The notes: generated from the letters alone by a model not told the origin. A stretch of 64,000 nucleotides of DNA from Proteles cristata cristata (GCA_017311185.1 JAESUZ010002614.1:106696-170695); one strand, 5' to 3'; positions 33,852 to 44,118 are shown, numbered from the stretch's first letter. Numbers and translations: made by a program.

Positions 33852-33942
33852 AGGGCCTGGGTCTTTCTCCCTCTTTTTATGCCCCTTCCCTGCTCACACT
33901 TGCTCTTTCTCTCTAAAAATAAATAAATAAGCTTAAAAGAAA
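33852..33942 (+). mobile_element. 5'-truncated CAN-SINE
   Basis: Only the CT-rich body and A tail remain. The tRNA head is absent. The copy is bounded by AAAACCTGTACAC on the left (about 33838) and AAAACCCTGTACAC on the right (about 33944), so truncation happened at insertion, not by later deletion. Confidence 0.85.
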
Positions 33943-34435
33943 AAACCCTGTACACTCATGTTTCTACAAATACCCATGTATTTGTAATAGACAAAACCCA
34001 GAAACAATCTAGCTGCCCTTCAAAGGGTGAATGGTATGCACACTGTGGTACATCCAAATCATAGAATAGCACTCCACAGTAAAAAGGAAGCACCTATCAA
34101 AACCGAGAAACAGCTTAGATGCAGCTCCAGAGAATTCCGCTGAGAAAAAGTCAGCTCCGAAAGGTTACATACTGTATGAGTTCTTTACTGTAATGTTCTT
34201 GAAATGACAAACTTTGGAATGGAGACCAGATTAGTGGGTGTCACAGGTGGGGTAGGATAGGAGAGAATTGGGTGCAGCCATAAAAAACAGTAAGGGTGCC
34301 TGTTGTGGGGGTTGAAAATGTGTATACCTTGACTGTCACGTCAATATTCTGCCTGTCGTATTATACTATAGTTTTGCAAGCTAGTACCATTAATGGATTA
34401 GTGGAAAAGAGGTACACCGAATCTCTATATTATTC

Positions 34436-34658
34436 TTTTTTTAATTTTTAAGAGTATTTACTCATTTTTGAAAGACAGAGAGAACAGAGTATGAGCAGGG
34501 GAGGGGCAGAGAGAGAGGGAGACAGAATTCCAGGAGGGCTGTCAGCAGAGTTCAACATGTGCCTTGAACTCTCTGACCACAAGATCATGAGCCAAAGTCA
34601 GACACTCAACTGACTGAGCCACCCAGGCGCCCCTTTTTTAAAAAATTTTTAAATGTTT
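34436..34658 (-). mobile_element. Felid CAN-SINE plus tail remnant
   Basis: Reversed SINE to GCGCCCC at about 34633. It is followed by a 25-bp T/A-rich piece (34634-34658) that looks like the tail of another reversed SINE. Preceded by target-site word CTCTATATTATTCTTT (34423). Confidence 0.9.
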
Positions 34659-34674
34659 CGCTATATTATTCTTT

Positions 34675-34915
34675 TTTTTAAATTTTTTTTAATTTTTATT
34701 TTTTTAATGTTTATTTATTTCTAGGAGACAGAGAGAGAGAGACAGCGTGAGCAGGGGAGGGTCAGAGAGAGAGAGGAGTCACAGACTGAAACAGGCTCCA
34801 GGCTCTGAGCTGGCAGTCAGCACAGAGCCCGACACGGGGCTCGAACCCACGAACCACGAGATCATGACCTAAGCGAAAGTCGGACGCTTAACCGACTAAG
34901 CCACCCAGGCGCCCC
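34675..34915 (-). mobile_element. Young felid CAN-SINE (GCTTAGG subtype) in the same target site
   Basis: Reversed, CpG-rich, near-consensus copy. On its own strand it reads GACTTTCGCTTAGGTC. CTATATTATTCTTT precedes it (34661-34674) and follows it (34920-34933). Confidence 0.96.
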
Positions 34916-34919
34916 GTCT

Positions 34920-35275
34920 CTATATTATTCTTTACCACTGCGTGAATCCATATTTATCTTAAAACTAAACGTTTAATGTAAAACAAGCTCATATACCGTC
35001 TCATTCCATTTGTAGGGTGTTCTTGAAAAGACCAAGCTATGGAGATGGAGAACAGCTCGGTGTTGCCAGGGGTTAGGAGGAGGTGAGGTGGTGACCATGA
35101 ACGCACAGTACCAGGGAGACTTTTTGGATGATGGAACCGGGCAGTACACTGCTTGTGGTGGTGGTGACACCAGCCTATGTATGCGTTAAAGTGCAAAGAC
35201 CTATACGCCAAAAGGAAAGGCCACTTTAAATGTAGAATCCAAACTCAGAATAAAGAAAAAAATTATTAGTAACAC
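34920..35275 (+). mobile_element. L1M 3' end continuation
   Basis: GAAAAGACCAAGCTATGGAGATGG, TTGCCAGGGGTTAGGAGGAG and GTGGTGGTGACACCAGCCTA are sense L1M 3' UTR words. It partly repeats the region represented at 34190-34330, so it may be a second element. Confidence 0.7.
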
Positions 35276-35364
35276 ATGCAGCCCATTTGATTTTTACAGT
35301 GTTTGGGTGAGTTTGGTTGGATAATAACAGCATTTTAGATTCACTCTCATCTTTATCGGTTTGG

Positions 35365-35550
35365 AGGAAGTTCAATGTAGTGGGAGGAACATAAAATGCG
35401 GAGTCAGATGGTCTGGTATTGTATCTTGGCTCCGGCGTTTATTGGTTGTGTGATCTTGCTGATTCTCATTATTTCATTTTTAAAGTGAGGCTTCTACCCA
35501 CCTAGCAGGGTTATTTTGAGGCTTAAACAGAATGAGAGGGCCCAGACTAT
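35365..35550 (+). mobile_element. MIR fragment
   Basis: GTATCTTGGCTCCGGCGTTT, GTTGTGTGATCTTGCTGATT and GCAGGGTTATTTTGAGGCTT form a sense MIR core and 3' part. Confidence 0.8.
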
Positions 35551-35602
35551 TGTAGGAGGCCTAGAAACCTGTAAGGACGCCATGCCTTTTTTGTAGAAAA
35601 TA

Positions 35603-35825
35603 TTTATTTATTTATTTTTAATGTTTTATTTATTTTTGAGAGAGAGAGAGAGACAGGATGAGCAGGGGAGGGTCAGAGAGAGAGGGAGACACAGAACCTG
35701 AAGTCAGGCTCCAGGCTCTGAGCTGTCAGCACAGAGCCCGATGTGGGGCTCGAACCCATGGACCATGAGATCATGACCTGAGCCAAAGTTGGATGCTTAA
35801 TCAACTGAGCCACCCAGGTCCCCCT
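35603..35825 (-). mobile_element. Felid CAN-SINE
   Basis: Reversed full-length copy flanked by a perfect 16-bp TTTTTTGTAGAAAATA at 35587-35602 and 35826-35841. Confidence 0.96.
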
Positions 35826-35989
35826 TTTTTTGTAGAAAATAAATCGTAGGCTCTGAACATAGTTGTATAACTACTCTACAATGTGTGTAAACACTATTGT
35901 CAATAAAATAAAAATATATAATTTCAAATTGGCTTTATGCTTTTAGATATTTAAGGTATAAAGTACTTTTATACTTGAAAGTAAATATA

Positions 35990-36062
35990 CCTGAAGTCCT
36001 TCATACTTGAAAATACTAGAAATAAGTGAGACAGTGTCTGGTATATGACGTAGCTGCTCAGT
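35990..36062 (+). mobile_element. MIR 3' end seeding a triplet repeat
   Basis: CAGTGTCTGGTATATGACGTAGCTGCTCAG matches the MIR 3' end (consensus CAGTGCCTGGCACATAGTAGG). The triplet tract follows directly. Confidence 0.6.
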
Positions 36063-36375
36063 GCTCCACAGCCATTAGGTAGGAGGAGGAGCTGTGGAAG
36101 TGGAAGTAGTATAGTAAAAGTAGAAGTAGTGATTTACTAGAAGTAGAGTTAGTTGTAGAAAAAGAAGATGACGAAGAAATAGTAGTAGTAGTAATAATGG
36201 TAGTAATAATAGCAGCAATATTAACCATAATAGTAATAGCGGTAGTAGTAGTGGTGGTGGTAGTAACAACCAGCAGTAATAACCATAGGAGCAATAGTAG
36301 CCATAGTGTTACTAACGGTAGTTGTAATAATAGTAACAGTGGCGGTAGTAATCGTGATAATCGTCGTCATTGGAG
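36063..36375. repeat. Degenerate trinucleotide tract (GTA/AAT-like)
   Basis: About 310 bp of three-base periodic sequence (GTAGTAGTA, AATAATAG, GGTGGTGGTAGTAAC) with many substitutions. It grows out of a MIR 3' end. It yields spurious Leu-rich or Val/Thr-rich frames on both strands. Confidence 0.9.
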
Positions 36376-36403
36376 TACTGTCTCACATGCACTGTTTTAA
36401 ACC

Positions 36404-36611
36404 AAAATTTTAAAACATTTATTTATTTTTGAGAGATAGAGAGAGACAGAGAATGAGTGGGGGAGGAGCAGAGAGAGAAGGAGACATGGAATCCCAAGCA
36501 GGCTCCAGGCTCTAAGCTGTCAGCGCAGACGCAGGGCTCGAACTCAGGAACCGTGAGACCATGACCTAAGCCGGAGCAGACGCTTAACCGACTGAGCTCC
36601 CCAGGCGCCCC
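36404..36611 (-). mobile_element. Felid CAN-SINE
   Basis: Reversed copy with GACCTAAGCC (the subtype GGCTTAGGTC on its own strand). Flanked by TCACATGCACTGT (36383) and TCCCATGCGCTGT (36612). Confidence 0.95.
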
Positions 36612-36794
36612 TCCCATGCGCTGTCTGATTTGGGCCTCCCAGCACGTGAGGGGCAGGGGCAGAGCTCATAAGCCCCATCCTACAGTGAGAGCTGGAACAG
36701 GGGGTGGGTGGTGGGGGGAGATCCTTTTCCAAGATCTTGCAGTTTGACGTTGCCAGAGCCCGGGTCTCCCAGCTCGGCAGGGAGAAGCCAGGGA

Positions 36795-37190
36795 AGGTGG
36801 CTGCCGTAGCCCGCTCGGGCTGCTACCACAGAACACCGTGGACGGGGGTGGCCTAGACCACAGGTGTCCCTCTCTGAGTTCTGGAAGCTGGATGCCTGAG
36901 GTCCAGGTGTCCACTGATTTGGGGCCTGGAGAAGTGTTTTCCCGACTTGCAGAGGTCACCTTCTTGCTGCGACCTCGGCTGGTGGACACAGTGCATTCTG
37001 GTCTCTTCTTACGACGGCACTGACCCCATCGTGGAAACGCCACCTCCTGACCTATTTCTAAACCTAATCACCTCCCGAAGGCCCTACCTCCAAAGCCACG
37101 TTGGGAGTTAGGGCCTCAGGGTGAGAATCTGGTGGCGGTGGCGGGGTGGGGGTGGGAACACAGGCATTCAGTCCACAGCAGTGGCCCTAC
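36795..37190 (-). mobile_element. MaLR (MLT1/MST-type) LTR
   Basis: Antisense MaLR landmarks in order: GCTCGGGCTGCTACCACAGA, CTGAGTTCTGGAAGCTGGAT, GACCTATTTCTAAACCTAAT then CACCTCCCGAAGGCCC, and ACGTTGGGAGTTAGGGCCTC. No internal part seen; probably a solo LTR. Confidence 0.85.
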
Positions 37191-37414
37191 ATAGTGTCTG
37201 AGGGATGTGTTCTACAGGCGGGGAGGCTGGTCCTTGACCTGGCACTGCTGCCCCCGCGGTCCCACCATGCAGTTAAACAGAGCAAGGGGCCTACGGGGCG
37301 CCCCCTGCCGGCTGCCTCGGCCGGGGCAAGTATGCCCATTTGCTTTGGAAACCAGCCAGGCAGGAGAGAGAGGGTCGACTTAGTGGCGGCTGAGTCTGTC
37401 TTCGGGAAGAAGCC

Positions 37415-37442
37415 TTCCCCACCCCCCCACCCCCCCACCTCC
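37415..37442. repeat. C-rich tract
   Basis: Runs of seven C separated by A. The opposite strand can form a G-quadruplex in principle. Confidence 0.9.
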
Positions 37443-38460
37443 AGGCTTCCCTGGGAGGTGGTCCGGGTCCTGTGCCGCCGGCCAGACCCCTGGGGCGGCC
37501 TAGCGCACCTACCGGAAAGGCCACGGCTCGCGGCGCAGGAGGCCTGCATCTGAGTCAAGGTTTCACCACTGACGCCAACGTGGGGCTGGGCTCACTCTCG
37601 CCCGTCCAGCCCCTCTCTTCCGAGATTCACCCCTGCACCACCGCCCTCCCCACCCCCCAAGATTATAGTACCTAGAGCCGTGCAGGGGCAAGTCCACCGA
37701 CGGGGCCGGCCACCCGCTCTGTGCGTAGAGATACCAAAGAGAAGGCGCAGCCTGGGCCAAGAGAGGGTGGCAGAGGGAATGCCGTGTCATCTGATCCATA
37801 GCTGATTAATCCTTTGGAAATGTGCTCCTGGGACATGTCCGTGAAGGACGTCACCGAGGTGGGGGAAGAATGCGGCCTGTTGTCCGTGCCCGGGACACAA
37901 AGGCCCATCTGTGCGCACGTGGGCGCCGGGCCCCAGGCCGCATCAGCTGCTCTGGCTGTTTCCTCCTCCGCCATCACAATACGACCACAGAGTTGCAGTC
38001 TGCCCTTCCACCCCCGCCCCGGGAGAGCCGGGCAAGCGGGACTTCTGCCCACTGGGTGCCTGCGGAGGAACACAGCCAGCCAGGCCGCCTCGCGGCCCAC
38101 TTGGCTCCCGGCGAGTCTAGGGTTTCAATAGCCTGCGTCTCCCCGCCCTCATTTACTGCCCTCTCTCGGCTCGCCTTTCTCTCGCCCTCCCCGGCACATG
38201 CATGAGTGGCAGATCCAGGGTGACCTGGCCCCAGCCGGGCACCAGGGAGCCAAGCCCGGAAGCCTGAGATACCCCGCTGGGTGGCGGACAGCCGTGTCGC
38301 AGGGTCACTCGAGCAACAACTTTGCTCGGGCGGCGGAGCAGCAGCTGCCCTGGCCCACCGCGCTGATCCCTAGGAAACCGGGCAAGGGACCTTCTCCCCG
38401 GAGGGCGGCCCTGCCGACAGCCAGCAGGCAACCGGCGTGGCATTAGCTGCGTCAGAAAGC
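37440..38460. promoter_or_regulatory. CpG-dense, GC-rich block (candidate CpG island)
   Basis: I counted about 72 CpG in 1020 bp by hand. GC is about 62-64 percent, giving an observed/expected ratio near 0.7. It contains GC boxes (CCCCGCCCC near 38012) and an NRF1-like or E-box word GCGCACGTGGGCGC (37912-37925). No exon recognised. Promoter or orphan-island status is inferred. Confidence 0.5.
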
Positions 38461-38690
38461 CTGGATTACACGAGGGTGTAGACAGGGGGTGTAGACCGGG
38501 TTCTGAACCTCCACGAGAGTAGCTGTCCTCATTTACGTAAAATGAGGATCATAGGCCTGACGCCAGGTGATGCGGGGCACATTCCATGAGTATCAAGTGC
38601 GGGGTGGCCGCAGCCTTGAAACCCACATACGTGCACACCATGCATCAGCCCCTCGAGGTCATTTTTGTGGTGTATTTATAATCAGGGACG
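38461..38690. other. Single-copy flank of the CpG block
   Basis: Moderate CpG density, no repeat recognised. Confidence 0.4.
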
Positions 38691-39085
38691 ACTTCTGTGC
38701 GCCAGGCGCCGTGCTAGACGCGGAGCGAGAATCAGCGAAGAGACAAAACCCCTGCGCTACAAGAATGCAACTTCTCGGAGAGACGGAGCGGAGGACGAAG
38801 CATCAGAAGGCGCAAGCGAGGGGAAGGTTTCAGTCTTTGGTGAGGAAAGGCCACATCGGGAAGGCGACACTTATGGAGAGCCTTGCGGGAGGGGAGAAAG
38901 GGAGCCCGGCAGACCCCCGGTGGGGGAAGAGCATTCCCGGCAGAGGGAACATGTTGTTCAGCGAGGTCCCTGGGGTGGAGGGGTGCCTGGTGAATCTGCG
39001 GAGCGGGGAGGGTGGCTGTGCTGGGGAGGGTGGGAGAGGGGGGTAGCGATGGACAAGGCAAAAGGGGTCCAGGTCTGCAGGGTCT
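38690..39085 (-). mobile_element. L2 fragment with many CpGs
   Basis: Antisense L2 order is clear: GTGCGCCAGGCGCCGTGCTAG, GAGAATCAGCGAAGAGAC and AAGAGCATTCCCGGCAGAGG. CpGs that usually decay in such old repeats remain frequent here. Confidence 0.75.
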
Positions 39086-39465
39086 TTGTCTTGGCTTGCT
39101 GGGGCTGCCTAAACAAAGTGCCGGGAGCAGAGCGGCTCAAACGATGGAATGTTCTAGAGGCTACAAGTTCACAATCAGGGCGACAGCGCTGCCATGCTCT
39201 TTCTGGAGACTCTAGGGAAGGAGGTTCTTGACTCTGCACTTCCTTGTCTTCCTGTCTCCTCAGGTCATTCTCTCTGTTCGGGTGTCTGTGCCCAACCCCC
39301 CCCCCCTTTTTCTCAGGGCCTACCTACCTAATGGCCTTGTTTTAACTAACCACCTCTATAAACACAAAGGAAGCCATTTGGTGCTGAGGGGGCATTAGGA
39401 CTTATGTGCGTCTTTTTTGAGGGAGGCAGTTTAACCCTTCACAGCCTGTGGGCCACTGATTGACA
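39085..39465 (-). mobile_element. MLT1-type MaLR LTR
   Basis: GGCTTGCTGGGGCTGCCTAA, GGAATGTTCTAGAGGCTACA, CTCAGGGCCTACCTACCTAA and GTTTTAACTAACCACCTC are the antisense MLT1 order. Includes a long C run (39296-39307). Confidence 0.75.
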
Positions 39466-41294
39466 AGACCTCAGCTTTTGTGTTGTGATGTGGGAGCCAT
39501 CAGGGGGACTGGGGCAGGACGCTATGTGACTTATATTTTAAAAGGATGACCAGTCTCTCCAGAGGTGATTCGTGCTCCTGGATGCGCCCTTGTCCCTCCT
39601 GAGTGGTATTCCTGGACGCAGTGCTGGGGGGTAAGGGCTGGGCTGCTCTCTGTGGGGTCCGGGGGTGGGGGCGGCAGAGCCCGCAGCCTGCCTTTCCCTG
39701 GCTCCCTTGCCATTCGTCATGACACTGCCCCTCCAGGGCTGGAAACCAGAAGTGGGTTGCAGTGTGGTGGGGGAAATTTCTGAACCGTTCACCAGGTGTG
39801 ATTTCTCCCTTGGAGCAGAGCAGTCCCCAAGACCAAACCCTGCCGTAGAGTCCCACGGGCCCACCCCAGCTCCTGGCCTCGCTCGCTTGGACCTGCACCT
39901 CCTCCTCACCTCACCTGCAGTCCCCTCTCCTCCAGGAAGCCCACTCTCTGGGAGGCAGCCATCTCCCTCCCCCTGGTGCTGCATTTCCCCAAAGCCTGTG
40001 AGCCTGGGGGTGTGGACACAGGTCTTTTGTGAGGTCTTCCCACAGCCGAGGGTGACCGGCACTGGAGTGGTAAGCCTGTCACCTACAAAAGGAATGGTGT
40101 CCTAATGTTGCTTTCACGGATGCTGAGAAAGCCTCTGTCGTGGGTATCGTCATGTGGAGCGACTGAGGGGGGGCCCATGGAGACCGCGGGGGTGGGGGTC
40201 TCCACTGCTACTGCTTTCACTTGTGCGGGTTGTTTGAGTCGCCTTTCTCCCCACTGCTCCTTTCAAACTATGCCACGTTGGCCTGCGAATGAGTTCTTGC
40301 TCGTTCTTCTGAGGGGCCTTCTGCAGGTACGCTGGTCTTTCTCCCTCGGGCCATGACAGGTCCTAGTCAGACCAACAGCCTGAGGTTGAAGCTGACACAC
40401 AGAGGGGGCGGGGACAGGGAGTGGAGCCCATACTTGGGTGAGGAGGCCTTCGGTGCCCACCTGTCCCCGGGGCCCCCGTTTCCCAGCAGGTGGAGGGCGA
40501 GGAAGGAGTAGGATGGGCCACAGCTCCAGCTTTATCTTCCCAGCCCTCCTTCTGTGGGTTTGGGAAACGCGTGTCTTTTTCTGAGGGCCTGAAGTTGATG
40601 TGAGCCCGCTCATCCTTCTGGGGTCATCCTGGAAATACAGGACACCCCTCTTACAGGCCCCCCAGGGCTCCGTCACCTCAGCTCTCCTACACCTAGTTGA
40701 CCGTGATGGCAAGCTGATGGCAAGATGGTATTACATTGCAAGCATTGTACTGGGGGAGATACCTATGTGGATTGACATAGGCAGTGAGTCAGATAAGGCA
40801 GACAGTGAAGGAGAGGGACAAGGGAGCATCCTAGACAGGCGTATAGTCTAAGGAAGGTTCAGCAAGGCCATCGGGGGTCCCCGGTCCAGTCAGTGGTCAG
40901 AGAAGTATGGGCTTCCCAGGACTGGGTCTGCCTTAGTATTCCAGCTGGGCTCAGTCGCTGCCTGGGAGCAGCCGTGACAAGGGTGGCTTGGTAGGAACAC
41001 AGCTGGGGATTTGACGCAGTGGCCGGGGCCCTTGGTTCATGATGCTGCCATCCTTGGAGGTGTGCAAGCTACATTCGTAGGGCAAGCCACAGACGTGGCC
41101 TCTTTGAATCACCTGTGGCCCCGACTCTTTGGACATGGCTGTGTTCCCACCCCAGGAGCTCCATGCCAGGTCAGTGTGAGTGTTAAACTCGGGTTTTAGG
41201 GTCACCCGTCTATTGCGAGTTCTCACAGAGACCAAACGCACAACCACAGAGTGTGGGTGACTGTCAAAGTACAGGCCATTGACCACCTGCCGCA

Positions 41295-41410
41295 GAATCA
41301 TTAGGAAGGTCTGTTTCAAGTCCAACACTCCAACTCAGACCTCCCAAATGCCATCTCGGAGGGATGGCCTAGGAATCGGCATTTAGTCCACCAACACACC
41401 TCAACACAGA
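41295..41410 (+). mobile_element. Possible hAT MITE remnant
   Basis: CAGAATCATTAGGAAGGTCT and AATGCCATCTCGGAGGGATGG vaguely follow MER20/MER33-type order. Weak. Confidence 0.25.
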
Positions 41411-41433
41411 CACACACACACACACACACACAC
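41405..41433. repeat. (CA)n microsatellite
   Basis: Short ACACAC tract following CCTCAACACAG. Confidence 0.95.
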
Positions 41434-42269
41434 GACGCTGGGGCCCTCTAAATTTTGAATTTCAAATGAGCTTGGACTATTCTGCAGGGAATGAACCCAC
41501 ATATCAGAGTTTGTGTCTCAGTGTCTGGATTAGAAGTGGCGGGTGAGGACCACAGACCTCTACAGTGAGCTCCGGGGGAACTGTGCTTTCTGGTCCAGCT
41601 GAGCACAGGTGCCTCCATATCCCCTTTCCCCTAAAGAGTACACGAGGTGTAACATTTCTTGGGACCCACCACTTAGGCATCTCAGTTTCTTGCTTTCTGT
41701 TTCAGCACAGCATATAACACCACATCTTTCCAGTCCTGGAATAGTGCTTCCTTAGAAGGATGTAGGGACTCTGAATCTCCCAACGGGTTTCCCTTCCGAA
41801 TTACCCCATAAGAAGGTGTGCTTGGGGACCCTCCCCCTTAACACTCTTACACACACCCATTGCCAGTTTCCATGGGCCGGGCTCGCATGAACCTTCCTCA
41901 ACCGTCATCTGTCCTTCCTCTATTCCATTAGCACCAGATACTCAGAGATTTCTTGTCTTATCTGGGCTTATCTGCAGCATTCCTGGAGGGTCAATGTCCA
42001 TCCAGCAGCCCCATTCCCTCCAGTCCTGAGCAACTGGGAACACTCACGCCTTTGTTGGTTTTCTTATCTCTGCCTTCCTCCACCTTAGGGGCCCTTGTCT
42101 GCCTTTGGATTCTTTCCAGCTCACTTGTGTGGCCCTGCCCTGTTCTTGGCCAAGCCCAGATCACTCATTCTCTGGATGGACATTTGTAGAAGTGCCAACT
42201 CTAAAAATCAATTTAACTATTATAAAAACCCTACTTCTTCCCAGTACTAGTAATGGTACTGAAAGTCTG

Positions 42270-42765
42270 GTTTCCTTGTGGCAGCTCATGGGGGTGTTAT
42301 TATAATTCTTTAGGAACGTCATTTGGCAATACCTATGAAGTATGAAGAGATCTAAGCATGGGAGATTCAAGAGAGCTTTGATTTGGGAGTTTCATGTTTG
42401 CAGATCTAGCTAAAGAAAATAAACCTGAATAGGAAAACATTTCATATAAATGAAAATGTATGTTAGGGCACCTGGGTGTCTCAGTCAGTTAAGCATCAGC
42501 TCTTGATTTCAGCTCAGGTCATGGTCTCATGGTTCATGAGATCGAGTCCCATGTAGGACTCCACGCTAACAGCGTGGAGCCTGCTTGGGATTCTGTCTCT
42601 CCCTCTCTCTCTGCCCCTCCCCTGCTCGTGCTCGCTCTCTCTCTCTCTCTCTCTCTCCCAAGAGAAATAAATAAACATGAAAAAAAGTTTTTTAATGAAA
42701 ATGTACTTTGGAGACACTTATAATATGGAAAAATTGGAATTAATAGCAAATGGCTGGGGCGCCTG
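42270..42765 (+). mobile_element. Old LINE-1 (L1ME) 3' fragment
   Basis: ACGTCATTTGGCAATACCTAT, GCAGATCTAGCTAAAGAAAA and ATAATATGGAAAAATTGGAAT follow the L1ME ORF2-end order. Split by the SINE at 42466. Confidence 0.65.
42466..42692 (+). mobile_element. CAN-SINE, older subtype
   Basis: Head GGGCACCTGGGTGTCTCAG with the CTCTTGATTTCAGCTCAGG variant and a long TC run. Flanked by AATGAAAATGTA (42449) and TAATGAAAATGTA (42693). Confidence 0.95.
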
Positions 42766-42973
42766 GGTGGCTTAGTCGGTTAAGCGTCCGACTTTCGCTT
42801 AGGTCGTGATCTCGCGGTTTGTGGGTTCGAGCCCCGCATCGGGCTCTGTGCTGACTGCCAGCTCAGAGCCTGGAGCCTGTTTCAGAGTCTGTGATTCCCT
42901 CTCTCTCTGACCCTCCCCTGCTCATGCTGTCTCTCTCTCTCTCTCCTAGAAATAAATAAAAACATTAAAAAAA
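42756..42973 (+). mobile_element. Young felid CAN-SINE (GCTTAGG subtype)
   Basis: Near-consensus, CpG-rich, with GACTTTCGCTTAGGTC. Perfect 14-bp duplication AATAGCAAATGGCT at 42742-42755 and 42974-42987. Confidence 0.98.
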
Positions 42974-42984
42974 AATAGCAAATG

Positions 42985-43115
42985 GCTAATATTCATTACG
43001 TGCTTATTATGTACTAGGCATAATTAAATTCTTTATTATGTAATCTAATCCTCAGCATGCTTCTATAAGATGGGAACAACTATTTGCAGCAGGAACGGCA
43101 ATTATCCCCATATAA
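42985..43115 (-). mobile_element. MIR 3' part
   Basis: ACGTGCTTATTATGTACTAGGC, TAATCTAATCCTCAGCATGC and TATAAGATGGGAACAACT match antisense MIR. Confidence 0.65.
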
Positions 43116-43119
43116 CTTC

Positions 43120-44115
43120 TAGAATTTTCTCTGGGCACCTCATAAGTGAGGGAGGCATGTGGTAGTTTGTACTGCTGGCCGGGTTGCTCCTCTACCTTGA
43201 GGTTCATTCCCTTCACTTTGAAACCAACCATTTCCTGCCCCTCCCCCTCTCTGGTAATTAGAATACAATAGGGTAAGTGCCATCGCACAGCCAATTGATG
43301 ACGTGAATCACTACTGAGCACATTCCCCCCCTCCCTCCTTATAAAGTTGGGCTTATGAATCCGACAAGTCTTGAAGTGAATTGGCTTAATATTTTTAGTT
43401 GGATAGATTGGGAGGAGCACCTCATTTTAGCTCTAGCTCCTCATTTAAACCTTCAAGGTCATCTGGACCCTGACTCTTTCGTTTAGTACAGGAACTCTCT
43501 TTCTCAAGTTTTCTTACTACAGAGATCCCACCACACCTGCTCTGGGTCTTCGCTGCCGATGTTGGTTCACTTAGGGTCAAGCAAGGCAGTGTTGAGGCCC
43601 TCCCTAGGTCAGGCTGATCATATTAAAACTCATCCACTGACACCTTTAAAAAAATAAATGAGTTAGGAACTCCTCATATGCGAAGTCACAAACGGAGTTT
43701 TTATCTGTTAGCTCTGAAGCATAATTTGACTACTGGGTTGGTTCTTTGGCAAGCCACTTCAGCGTCCTCGCCTGGAGTAAGAGTGATCATTCCATCTCCA
43801 CAATGACAGAGGAGAAACAGGTGACAGTGCCTCCCACCGTACTTGCCACATGGATGGCCCTGAGGACACATTCATTCATTCATTCATTCATTTAAGCCCA
43901 CTCCTCCTCCTCCACATTCATTGCACATGCATCTCAAGGGATGTGAATGTAGTCCTGGGCGCTACCCACCCGTGGGGGACTCCCGGTGACTGTGGGGAAC
44001 CGAGTGGGGTAGCAGAGCCCAGGTTTGATTTAGCACTTGATGGCTTTTCTATCAGGAGAAGCTAGCCCCTTTACACCTCATCCTGCTTAGAGCTGACTGC
44101 TTTCCACCCCGGGCA
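43120..44115. other. Single-copy DNA, no gene seen
   Basis: No gene or repeat family recognised, apart from an (ATTC)n microsatellite at 43869-43892. Confidence 0.5.
43869..43892. repeat. (ATTC)n microsatellite
   Basis: Five or more uninterrupted CATT units. Confidence 0.95.
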
Positions 44116-44118
44116 CAG

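Larger units (their letters stand above)
33130..34380 (+). mobile_element. Old LINE-1 (L1M) ORF2 and 3' part
   Basis: TGGAAGGAAAACGTGATAAAT, AGGGAAATGCAAATTACAGC, GGCAACGATGTGGAGAAACTGG, AATCTAGCTGCCCTTCAAAGG and GTCAATATTCTGCCTGTCGT are in LINE-1 order. Contains a (CAAAA)n-like tract (33581-33632) and a truncated SINE (33852-33942). Confidence 0.85.
39470..42265. other. Single-copy GC-rich DNA, no gene seen
   Basis: No gene recognised. There are several long overlapping frames on both strands (for example 39538-40062 minus and 39665-40105 plus), but none carries a domain I recognise. High GC explains them. Weak hAT-like sequence at about 41295-41410 and a CA tract at 41405-41433. Confidence 0.5.

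Noticed and set aside
36058..36400. Leu-rich or Val/Thr-rich frames on both strands
   Set aside because: Products of the degenerate triplet tract.
38665..39231. 188-codon open frame near the CpG block
   Set aside because: Overlies an L2 relic and an MLT1 LTR, and several other frames overlap on both strands.
39538..40062. 174-codon minus frame
   Set aside because: Overlaps equally long plus frames in GC-rich DNA; no domain recognised.
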